14,408 bases of DNA from an uncultured Chloroflexota bacterium (GCA_937138275.1 CAKZOY010000584.1:1-14408), one strand, 5' to 3'. Numbered from the stretch's first letter, positions 7,476 through 14,042 are shown. Translations and numbers: made by a program. Notes: generated by a model not told the origin, from the sequence alone.

Positions 7476-7536
7476 AAATACGCACTACGCAATACGCAGT
7501 ATGCAGTGCGTATTCCGTATTCCGTAGTACGTAGTT
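7476..7536. repeat. Short-unit inverted/tandem repeat between thiolase and 3-hydroxyacyl-CoA dehydrogenase
   Basis: The gap is built from variants of a unit like AATACGCA / CGGAATACG in both orientations. AATACGCAC (7477-7485) pairs with GTGCGTATT (7506-7514), and CTACGCAATACG (7485-7496) pairs with CGTATTCCGTAG (7516-7527) at 11 of 12 positions, so the RNA could fold into alternative hairpins. It lies between the thiolase stop and the AAGGAGG of the next gene. The same unit reappears upstream of etfA. Confidence 0.7.
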
Positions 7537-7560
7537 CAACTGTTACGGAAAGGAGGCAAG

Positions 7561-8784
7561 ATGTACATTTTCAAAGCAGCAGTGGTCGGTGCTGGAACGA
7601 TGGGCGGTGAGATCGCCCAGGTGATCAGTTTCTCCGGCCTGCCCGTGGTGCTCAAAGACATTGACCAGGCGATGCTGGATCGCGGCATGGCCAAGGCGCG
7701 CGAAATCTACCAGCGCCGGGTGGATAAGGGCAAGATGAGCGCCGGGGAGATGCAGGCCAAGATGGACCTCATCATCCCCACCCTCACCTACGACGGCTTT
7801 GAGGACGTGGACATCGTCATTGAGGCCGTCCCCGAACGGATGGACATCAAGAAGAAAGTGTTCCAGGAACTGGATGAGGTCTGCCCGGAACAGACGATCT
7901 TCGCCAGTAATACTTCTGCCCTCTCCATCTCCGAGATGGGTGCGGCCACAAAACGCCCCCACAAGGTCGTCGGCATGCACTTCTTCAACCCCGCCAGCGT
8001 GATGAAACTGGTGGAGGTCATCCCCGGCCTGGATACCAGCCAGGAGACGGTGGACGACGTGGTGATGTTCGCCGAGAGTCTGCGCAAAATCCCCGTCGTC
8101 GTCCAGGAGTGCCCCGGCTTTCTGGTCAACCGTCTCCTTATGCCCTACCTGAACGAGGCGACCAAGGCACTGGAGGAAGGGGCCGCTACCGCCACCGAGA
8201 TTGACCGGGCCGTGGTGGAGTGGGGGATGCCGATGGGGCCGTTCACCCTGATGGATATGCTGGGGCTGGACGTCTGCGCCCACGTGGGGCAGTACCTCTA
8301 CTCCGAATACGGCGAGCGGATGAGCCCGGCTCGCCTCTTTGAGAAACTGGTCGCCGCGGGACGGCTGGGGGAGAAGACCGGCGCCGGGTTCTATGACCAT
8401 CCGGGCGGCGAGTCCGAGGTCGTCTACCGGATGATCAAGGAACTGCAGGAATCGGGCGCCGTCCCCACCGGCACCAGGTTCTCAGCGGAGCGGCTGATGT
8501 ATCCGCTCATCAACGAAGCGGCCCTCTGCGTCCAGGAGCACATCGCCAGTGTCAACGACATTGACATGGCAATGGTCGCCGGCACCGGTATGACCTACGG
8601 CGGCGAGCGCATCGGTCCCCTGGCGATCGCCGATAAAATCGGCCTGGACGTGGTCGTGGCAAAACTGGAGGAACTGGCACAGGAACTGGGCCCCCGCTTC
8701 CTGCCTTCCCGCCCGCTGAAACTGCGCGTCCGCGCCGGTCATCTGGGTGTGAAGACCGGGAAGGGGTTCCATGAATATGCGTAA
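7561..8784 (+). CDS. 3-hydroxyacyl-CoA dehydrogenase with duplicated C-terminal domain
   Basis: A 407-residue NAD-dependent enzyme that oxidises L-3-hydroxyacyl-CoA to 3-ketoacyl-CoA. The Rossmann domain has GAGTMGG (10-16) and the NAD-selecting acidic residue D33. The catalytic pair is His140 (in HFFNP, 140-144) and Glu152 (MKLVEVI). ASNTSAL is at 115-121. Two 3HCDH C-terminal domains follow: about 185-280 (ending GRLGEKTGAGFYDH) and about 308-407 (ending GHLGVKTGKGFHEY), as in the dehydrogenase half of FadB/FadJ. The hydratase half is the next, separate gene, so this is a split multifunctional enzyme with reversed order. AAGGAGG lies 4-5 nt before the ATG. The stop codon is already part of a 7-bp tandem repeat. 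Confidence 0.95.
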   Translation: MYIFKAAVVGAGTMGGEIAQVISFSGLPVVLKDIDQAMLDRGMAKAREIYQRRVDKGKMSAGEMQAKMDLIIPTLTYDGFEDVDIVIEAVPERMDIKKKVFQELDEVCPEQTIFASNTSALSISEMGAATKRPHKVVGMHFFNPASVMKLVEVIPGLDTSQETVDDVVMFAESLRKIPVVVQECPGFLVNRLLMPYLNEATKALEEGAATATEIDRAVVEWGMPMGPFTLMDMLGLDVCAHVGQYLYSEYGERMSPARLFEKLVAAGRLGEKTGAGFYDHPGGESEVVYRMIKELQESGAVPTGTRFSAERLMYPLINEAALCVQEHIASVNDIDMAMVAGTGMTYGGERIGPLAIADKIGLDVVVAKLEELAQELGPRFLPSRPLKLRVRAGHLGVKTGKGFHEYA

Positions 8785-8811
8785 AGCGTAAAACGTAAAA
8801 CGTAAGTAAAA
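8780..8811. repeat. 7-bp tandem repeat (CGTAAAA-type), overlapping the upstream stop codon
   Basis: Four consecutive units: CGTAAAG (8780-8786), CGTAAAA (8787-8793), CGTAAAA (8794-8800) and CGTAAGT (8801-8807), followed by AAAA. The first unit contains the TAA stop of the dehydrogenase gene, and the AGGAG ribosome binding site of the hydratase gene follows directly at 8811-8815. Confidence 0.8.
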
Positions 8812-8819
8812 GGAGCGCC

Positions 8820-9620
8820 ATGGGCAACTGGCAGTACGTCCGAACCGAAATTGAAGACCGCATCGCCACCCTCACCATTGACCATCCGCCGGTCAACTCC
8901 TTCAACCGGCAGGTGGTGAACGAACTGAGCGAGGCGATTGACGAACTGCTGGCAAACGACGAGGTCAAAGCCATCGTCATCACCGGTGGGGGGACCAACG
9001 CCTTCGTCGCCGGGGCGGATATCCCGGAGATCAAGGCGCTGCTGGATAACCCCGGCGAGAACTACGCCGCATCCCGCGAGTTCATTGAGAAGGGCCAACA
9101 ACTCTTCCTGAAGATTGAACGGGCCACCAAGCCGATTATCGCCGCCATCAACGGCTTCTGCCTGGGCGGCGGGCTGGAACTGGCGATGGCCTGCCATATG
9201 CGCATCTGCTCTGACCGGGCCCGCATGGGACAGCCCGAGATCAACCTGGGCATCATCCCCGGCTGGGGCGGCACCCAGCGGCTGGCCCGCATCGTCGGTA
9301 AGGGCAAGGCGATGGAACTGATCCTCACCGGTGATATGATCACCGCCCAGGAAGCGTACCGCCTCAACCTGGTCAACAAGGTCGTCCCCGCAGGCGCCGT
9401 CCTCAAGGAGGCGCGCGACCTGGCCCGCAAGATTGTCTCCAAATCCAAATTCCCCATCACCGCCGCGCTGCGCGCCATTGACCAGGGCCTGGCCCTGCCC
9501 ATTGAGGAGGGCCTGCGGGTGGAGGCTGAGCAGTTCGTCAGCCTGGCCGAGACCGAGGACATCCGCGAGGGCATCAACGCCTTCCTGGAGAAGCGACAGG
9601 CGCAGTTCAAGGACAAATAG
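8820..9620 (+). CDS. Enoyl-CoA hydratase
   Basis: A 266-residue crotonase-fold enzyme, normal length, that adds water to trans-2-enoyl-CoA to give L-3-hydroxyacyl-CoA. The CoA-binding and oxyanion-hole segments AGADI (64-68) and FCLGGGLELAMA (113-124) are present. Both catalytic glutamates are kept: Glu120 in GGLELAM and Glu140 in PEINLGIIPGWGG (139-151), matching Glu144 and Glu164 of rat mitochondrial hydratase. The C-terminal trimerisation helices are complete. ATG at 8820 has AGGAG with a short 4-nt spacing. With the dehydrogenase gene just upstream it supplies the two activities found fused in FadB; a 3,2-enoyl isomerase role is less likely because both glutamates are retained. Confidence 0.94.
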   Translation: MGNWQYVRTEIEDRIATLTIDHPPVNSFNRQVVNELSEAIDELLANDEVKAIVITGGGTNAFVAGADIPEIKALLDNPGENYAASREFIEKGQQLFLKIERATKPIIAAINGFCLGGGLELAMACHMRICSDRARMGQPEINLGIIPGWGGTQRLARIVGKGKAMELILTGDMITAQEAYRLNLVNKVVPAGAVLKEARDLARKIVSKSKFPITAALRAIDQGLALPIEEGLRVEAEQFVSLAETEDIREGINAFLEKRQAQFKDK

Positions 9621-9629
9621 CATCCGGAC

Positions 9630-9655
9630 GGGGCGCGGCCTTCCGGCCGCGCCCC
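9630..9655 (+). other. Strong intercistronic GC hairpin without U tract
   Basis: An 11-bp perfect stem (GGGGCGCGGCC / GGCCGCGCCCC) with a TTCC loop starts 9 nt after the hydratase stop. It is followed by TCTGCTGA, not a run of T, so it is not a standard intrinsic terminator. It may act as a partial terminator or as a 3' stability element protecting the upstream half of the operon mRNA. Confidence 0.6.
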
Positions 9656-9672
9656 TCTGCTGATTCCTGGCA

Positions 9673-9718
9673 ACGAATTGCACGAAAAGCAAAAATTCGT
9701 GTAATTCGTGCAATTCGT
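9673..9718. repeat. 9-bp tandem repeat with a 14-bp perfect inverted copy
   Basis: ACGAATTGCACGAA (9673-9686) is the exact reverse complement of TTCGTGCAATTCGT (9705-9718). The right arm is itself part of a 9-bp tandem series: AATTCGTGT (9694-9702), AATTCGTGC (9703-9711), then AATTCGT. It sits between the hydratase gene and the first acyl-CoA dehydrogenase gene, downstream of the GC hairpin. Confidence 0.8.
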
Positions 9719-9759
9719 CGCTTTTTCCACAAGAAAGACACCCACAACGGAGGTGCGGT

Positions 9760-10908
9760 ATGGACTTCGCCCTGAGCGAAGAGCAGCGCATGTTCCGCGA
9801 TATGTTCCGGAACTTCGCCGCCAAGGAACTGGCCCCCCGCGCCGACGAGATAGACCACGCCGAGACGATGCCGCCGGAAATCGTCCGCAAGGCGGTGGAC
9901 CAGGGCTTCTTCGGGGCAACGCTGCCGGAGGACTGCTACGGCGCGGCCCTGGACCACGTCAGTTACGTCCTGCTGCTGGAGAACCTGGCAACCGCCTGCG
10001 CGTCCCTCGCCGTCTCCGTGGCCGCGCACGTCAGCCTGGTGGCGATGAGTATCCTGGAATTCGGCACCGACGCCCAGAAAGAGGAGTGGCTCCCGCCGAT
10101 GGCCGCGGGCGAAGTGATCGGCGCCTTCGCCCTCACCGAACCGGACGCCGGGACCGATACCCGAGTTCTGGAGACCCGCGCCCGCTACGACGGCGATGAG
10201 GTCATCCTGGACGGCGTCAAGACCTGGGTGACCAACGGCGAACAGGCCGGCCTCTTCCTGGTCTTCGCTCGCGGGCCGCAGGGGATGGACGCATATCTGG
10301 TCCCGCGCGATGCCCCCGGCCTGACCGTCGGCTACCGGGAGCCCACCCTGGGCCTGCGGTCGGCGTACTTCAACACCGTCTACCTGGAAGGCTGCCGCGT
10401 CCCCCAGGCCAACCGCCTGGGCGCTCCCGGCGACGGGGAGAAGATCGCCCGGCGGGCAGAGGACCGCATGTCCATCGCCCTGGCCGCGATCGGGCTGGGG
10501 CTGGCCGAATCGTCGGTGGACGTCGCCGCCCAGTACGCCACCGAACGGGTCCAGTTCGGCGTCCCCATCGGTCAGAAGCAGGCCATCCAGAACTACATCG
10601 CCAATGCCCACGCGGAGACGGAGGCGCTGCGCTACCTGGTCTATCGGGCTGCCTGGCTGGTGGACCAGGGGGAGAACTTCTCCGTGGACGCCTCGCTGGT
10701 GAAGACCTTCGCCGCCCGGATGGCCCGCAGCGTCACCAACTGGATGCTCCAGGTGCTGGGGGGCTACGGTTTTATGGAAGACTACCCCATGGCCCGCAAG
10801 TACCGCGACGCGCGGGTCCTGGGCATCATCGGCGGCCCCACCGAGTGGCATACCTTCCGCGTCGCCCAGGCGATCTTTGCCGCCAAAGATATGGCGATTG
10901 CGCCGTAG
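9760..10908 (+). CDS. Acyl-CoA dehydrogenase-family protein lacking the usual catalytic Glu
   Basis: A 382-residue acyl-CoA dehydrogenase fold: N-terminal helices (1-120), FAD-contacting beta domain with FALTEPDAGTD (123-133) and TWVTNG (155-160), and C-terminal helices with RVQFGVPIGQKQAIQ (263-277) and LGGYGFMEDYPM (333-344). In most members the catalytic base is the Glu of an EGT motif after RDA; here the segment RDARVLGIIGGPTEW (349-363) has Gly358 at that position. Asp235 in AEDRMSIA falls near where isovaleryl- and long-chain enzymes carry their alternative Glu, so it might act as base. It could otherwise be a non-catalytic partner of the next gene's product. ATG at 9760 has GGAGGTG upstream. 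The next gene starts 10 nt after its stop. Confidence 0.9.
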   Translation: MDFALSEEQRMFRDMFRNFAAKELAPRADEIDHAETMPPEIVRKAVDQGFFGATLPEDCYGAALDHVSYVLLLENLATACASLAVSVAAHVSLVAMSILEFGTDAQKEEWLPPMAAGEVIGAFALTEPDAGTDTRVLETRARYDGDEVILDGVKTWVTNGEQAGLFLVFARGPQGMDAYLVPRDAPGLTVGYREPTLGLRSAYFNTVYLEGCRVPQANRLGAPGDGEKIARRAEDRMSIALAAIGLGLAESSVDVAAQYATERVQFGVPIGQKQAIQNYIANAHAETEALRYLVYRAAWLVDQGENFSVDASLVKTFAARMARSVTNWMLQVLGGYGFMEDYPMARKYRDARVLGIIGGPTEWHTFRVAQAIFAAKDMAIAP

Positions 10909-10918
10909 GAGGTGGACG

Positions 10919-12094
10919 ATGGACTTCACATTTTCCCCTGAACACCAGGCCCTGCGCCGACTGGTCCGGGAGTTCGCCGAGAACGAAGTCGCCCCGCTGG
11001 CGGCCGAGATTGACCGCAAACATCAAATCCCCTTTGAGACGCTGCGGAAACTGGGCGAAATTGGCCTGCTGGGGGTCTGTTTCCCCCAGGAATACGGCGG
11101 GATGGGCGCCGGTGAGACCGGCTACTGCATCCTGATGGAGGAACTGGGGCGCGTCTGCACGTCCACAGCCACCAACGTGGGCGCCCACATCGGCATCGGC
11201 GCGATGGCTATCCATCTGGACGGGAACCCCGAACAGAAGCGCAAGTACCTGACCCCGCTGGCCCGCGGCGAGAAAATCGCCGCCTTTGGCCTCACCGAGT
11301 CCAACGCCGGTTCCGACGCCGCCAACATCCGCACCCGCGCCGTCCGCGAGGGGGATTCCTGGATTCTGGACGGGGGCAAGGTCTACATCACCAATGGCGG
11401 CTTTGCCGACATCGTCACCGTGATGGCGGTGACCGATCCGGCGCTGGGCGCGCGCGGCGGCGTCACTGCCTTCATTGTGGAAGCCAGTTGGCCCGGCTTC
11501 AAAGTGGCCCGGGAAGAGGACAAGATGGGCATCCGGGGGACCAGTACCGCCGAACTGGTCTTTGAAGAACTGCGCGTGCCCCACGAGAACGTCCTGGGCA
11601 AAGTGGGTGAGGGCTTTGTGACCTTTATGAAGTCCCTGGACATGGGACGGCTCACGCTGGGGGCGGCCTGCCTGGGCGGCGCGCAGGCGGCGCTGGAAAT
11701 GGCCGTCTACTGGGCCAAAACCCGCAGGCAGTTCGGCGTGGAACTGGCCCACAAACAGTCCGTCCAGTGGGCCATCGCCAACATCGCCACCGAGATAGAG
11801 GCGCTGCGCAGCCTTGTCTACCGGGTTGCCTGGATGGTGGATACCGGTCAGACCGGACAGGAATTCACCCAACTGGCGGCGATGTGCAAGATGTACGGCT
11901 CGGAGGTCGCCTCGCGCGCCATTGACCTGGCGCTGCAGATTTACGGCGGCCTGGGCGTCACCCGGGACTTCCACATTGAACGGGCCTTCCGGGATGCCCG
12001 CATCGCCGAAATCTTTGAGGGGACCAACGAAATCCAGCGCATTGTCATCGCCAGCAACATTTTCCGCGAATACGGCGTCCGCATCCGGCCGTAG
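10919..12094 (+). CDS. Acyl-CoA dehydrogenase
   Basis: A 391-residue FAD enzyme that introduces the alpha-beta double bond into acyl-CoA and passes electrons to ETF. Motifs: FGLTESNAGSD (123-133), VYITNGG (155-161), MGIRGTSTAEL (203-213), RRQFGVELAHKQSVQ (269-283), YGGLGVTRDF (342-351) and the catalytic Glu367 in IFEGTNEIQRI (365-375). This is the standard short/medium-chain layout and length; chain-length preference is not readable. I chose ATG at 10919-10921 with GAGGT of the TAGGAGGT sequence as ribosome binding site; that sequence overlaps the stop of the preceding gene, so the two are translationally coupled. etfB follows after 10 nt with the same TAGGAGGT arrangement. Confidence 0.95.
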   Translation: MDFTFSPEHQALRRLVREFAENEVAPLAAEIDRKHQIPFETLRKLGEIGLLGVCFPQEYGGMGAGETGYCILMEELGRVCTSTATNVGAHIGIGAMAIHLDGNPEQKRKYLTPLARGEKIAAFGLTESNAGSDAANIRTRAVREGDSWILDGGKVYITNGGFADIVTVMAVTDPALGARGGVTAFIVEASWPGFKVAREEDKMGIRGTSTAELVFEELRVPHENVLGKVGEGFVTFMKSLDMGRLTLGAACLGGAQAALEMAVYWAKTRRQFGVELAHKQSVQWAIANIATEIEALRSLVYRVAWMVDTGQTGQEFTQLAAMCKMYGSEVASRAIDLALQIYGGLGVTRDFHIERAFRDARIAEIFEGTNEIQRIVIASNIFREYGVRIRP

Positions 12095-12104
12095 GAGGTG
12101 AGGG

Positions 12105-12890
12105 ATGAGAATTGCAGTGGTTCTTGGACGAGTTTTAGACCCTCGTGGGATTGTCGTGAACCGGCGGGCCGGGCGGATTTTCATCAACCGGGAAGAATAC
12201 ATCCTCCAGCCTGCCGACCGCTGTGCCCTGGAGGCGGCGCTCCGCATCAAGGACGCCGCGAGCGCGGAGGTTGTTGCCCTGCCCCGCACCTTCCTGCCGG
12301 ATGACGACGTGCTCTGTCAGGCGCTGGCGACCGGCGCCGATCGGGCGATCTACCTCACTGGCGGCCCCCTGGGCGCCGACGAGGCGCTGATGGCGCGAGT
12401 ACTCGTGGCCGCGATCGCCAAACTGGGCGGCGCTGACCTCATCCTCACCGGCGCCACCACGATGGACACCGGTCAGAGCCAGTTGGGCCCCCGTCTGGCC
12501 GAAGCGCTGAACTGGCCCCAGGTCCTGAACGCCTGGGCCGTGGAGACGGCCGATGGGGCGGCGCGCGCCGTCGTCAACGCCGGGGCCGGGTATGTGCAGG
12601 TGGAGGTGGACCTTCCCGCCGTCATCACCCTGCTGCCCGGGGCGCTGAAGCCCCGCTACCCCAGGGGCACGCAGTTGATCAACATCTACCGCGGCGTAGG
12701 CGAGATCGCCCAGGCGCTGGAGCAATGGCCCGCCGCCGACCTGGTGGAAGAGGCCGCCCTCACCCCGGTGGTGGAGCGGCGCGGACAGGACTTCCCGCCG
12801 GAGCGGGAGCGCGGCGTCCGGCTTACGGGCTCTCCGGAGGAAGTGGCCCGGGCAGCCGCCGAAGCACTGCGCAAGCGCCTGCCCCGCTGA
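12105..12890 (+). CDS. etfB: Electron transfer flavoprotein beta subunit
   Basis: A 261-residue ETF beta subunit, normal length, which with EtfA accepts electrons from acyl-CoA dehydrogenases. The ETF fold is clear from PADRCALEAALRIKD (36-50), the alternating strands VVALPR and AIYLTGG, LILTGATTMDTGQSQLGP (112-129) with AEALNWPQ after it, and VDLPAVITLLPGALKPRYP (168-186). The N-terminus MRIAVVLGRVLDP departs from the usual VKxVPD form. The loop that in characterised ETFs docks into acyl-CoA dehydrogenases (usually around LPNIMKAKKK) reads RGTQLINIYRGV (187-198), suggesting a different partner surface. AGGAGGTG overlaps the stop of the preceding gene, 5 nt from the ATG. It is followed by etfA. 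Confidence 0.93.
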   Translation: MRIAVVLGRVLDPRGIVVNRRAGRIFINREEYILQPADRCALEAALRIKDAASAEVVALPRTFLPDDDVLCQALATGADRAIYLTGGPLGADEALMARVLVAAIAKLGGADLILTGATTMDTGQSQLGPRLAEALNWPQVLNAWAVETADGAARAVVNAGAGYVQVEVDLPAVITLLPGALKPRYPRGTQLINIYRGVGEIAQALEQWPAADLVEEAALTPVVERRGQDFPPERERGVRLTGSPEEVARAAAEALRKRLPR

Positions 12891-12926
12891 CGGAATACGG
12901 AGTACGCAACACGGAATACGCAGTAT
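12890..12926. repeat. Short direct repeats between etfB and etfA
   Basis: ACGGAATACG occurs at 12890-12899 and again at 12911-12920, each followed by a related TACGCA or CAGTATG stretch. These are the same units, in inverse orientation, as the repeat at 7476-7536. They start at the last base of the etfB stop codon and end at the GGAGG of etfA. Confidence 0.65.
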
Positions 12927-12938
12927 GGAGGAAACGCT

Positions 12939-13970
12939 ATGGATGCGTCGTTCCTGGACTTACTGATGGCCCAGCAGGAAGAGGTTACCGAGGCGGAGGG
13001 CGGCGGGGGTATCTGGGTCGTTGCCGACGTGGTGAATGGGGCGGTCGCCCCGGTGACGCTGGAAGCGATCGGCGCGGCCCGCAACCTGGCGGGGTCCCTG
13101 GGCGCCTACGTCTACGCCGTCCTTCTGGGCGACGGCGTCTCCGGCCTGGCCCCCACCCTCTACCAGGCCGGGGCCGACGGCGTGCGCGTGGCCGATGACC
13201 CCTCGCTGGCGACCTTCGCGGTGGAGCCTTACCTGGAAGTGCTGAGCGACCTCTTCCAGGCCGAACAGCCGGAAGTGATCATCTTCGGTGCGACTCCCCA
13301 GGGGCAGGCCCTGGCTCCGCGCATTGCCCAGCGGATGGGCGGCGGACTTCTGGAGCACGTCGTCGCGATGACGCTGGACGAGGCGACCCGCACCGTTCAG
13401 GCGTCCGTCCCCATCTACGGGGGCGAGTACTACGAGATTATGGCCTGCCCGCAGGCCCGCCCGCAGGTGCTGGCGGTGGAGCCCGGCGCCTTCCCGGCGC
13501 CCTTTATGGACCCGTACCGCAAAGGGGAACCGAAGAGCGTAGAGGTGAAACCGGCGGAGCCCAGGGTGCGGGTTCTGGGCCCGGCGGAGGAGTTCACGCC
13601 CCCGGCGGTGCCGCTTTCGCAAGCGCCGGTGGTCGTTGCGGCCGGGCGGCAGGCTGGGGACTTCTCGCTGGTGGAGCAACTGGCTGCCCGATTGGGCGGC
13701 CGCGTGGCGGGAGATCGCGGCGCAAGGGACGCGGGTTGGATCAGCCCTGAGCAGATCGTGGACATCCGGGGCGTCACCGTTGCGCCGCAGGTCTACGTGG
13801 CAGTGGGGATTCGGGGCGACACCTTCCACAACGCCGCCGTAGAAAACGCCCACTTCATCCTCGCCATCCACCCCGACCCCACTGCCCCCATCTTCCAGGT
13901 CGCCGACCTCTGCATAGAGGCGGACCCGAAAGAGGTACTGCCGGCGCTGATCGCGGCGCTGGAGCAGTAA
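12939..13970 (+). CDS. etfA: Electron transfer flavoprotein alpha subunit, with atypical FAD signature
   Basis: A 343-residue ETF alpha subunit. The N-terminal domain runs from WVVADVVNG (26-34) through VIIFGATPQGQALAPRIAQRM (113-133) and ASVPIYGGEYY (155-165); the C-terminal FAD domain starts at APVVVAAGRQ (229-238) and ends with APIFQVADLCIEAD (316-329). The overall order and length are normal. Several positions that hold FAD in known ETFs differ: SGGRG is AAGRQ, SR is DR (259-260), QVGQTG is IVDIRG (273-278) and GISGAIQH is GIRGDTFH (290-297), although the final His297 is kept. FAD binding or redox potential may therefore differ. GGAGG lies 7 nt before ATG 12939. A strong terminator follows 26 nt after the stop, so this is the last gene. 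Confidence 0.92.
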   Translation: MDASFLDLLMAQQEEVTEAEGGGGIWVVADVVNGAVAPVTLEAIGAARNLAGSLGAYVYAVLLGDGVSGLAPTLYQAGADGVRVADDPSLATFAVEPYLEVLSDLFQAEQPEVIIFGATPQGQALAPRIAQRMGGGLLEHVVAMTLDEATRTVQASVPIYGGEYYEIMACPQARPQVLAVEPGAFPAPFMDPYRKGEPKSVEVKPAEPRVRVLGPAEEFTPPAVPLSQAPVVVAAGRQAGDFSLVEQLAARLGGRVAGDRGARDAGWISPEQIVDIRGVTVAPQVYVAVGIRGDTFHNAAVENAHFILAIHPDPTAPIFQVADLCIEADPKEVLPALIAALEQ

Positions 13971-13995
13971 CCCGTTCCCCCTTCCCCTTTTTGAG

Positions 13996-14028
13996 GACCG
14001 GCACCCTTCGGGGTGCCGGTCTTCTTTT
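13996..14028 (+). terminator. Intrinsic terminator of the beta-oxidation operon
   Basis: An 11-bp perfect stem (GACCGGCACCC / GGGTGCCGGTC) with a TTCG tetraloop is followed by TTCTTTT. It lies 26 nt after the etfA stop and ends the operon. Confidence 0.93.
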
Positions 14029-14042
14029 ACCGGCGGCTTTTA

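Noticed and set aside
7476..7536. Possible CRISPR-like array in the operon gaps
   Set aside because: Units are 7-12 bp with no spacers of regular length and no cas genes nearby.
9630..9655. Hairpin as an intrinsic terminator ending the operon after the hydratase gene
   Set aside because: No T run follows the stem, no new promoter was seen before the next gene, and the pathway logic continues across it.
9607..11019. Long minus-strand open frame (470 codons) opposite the first acyl-CoA dehydrogenase
   Set aside because: Shadow frame of high-GC coding sequence; its translation has no recognisable domain and the sense frame has clear motifs throughout. The same applies to long antisense frames at 10826-12289, 6218-7492, 1117-2043 and 3619-4884.
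14008..14042. Target-site duplication (CCGGCGG) flanking the MITE-like element
   Set aside because: The left copy is several bases away from the inverted repeat end and the motif is common in this GC-rich region, so it is probably coincidence.
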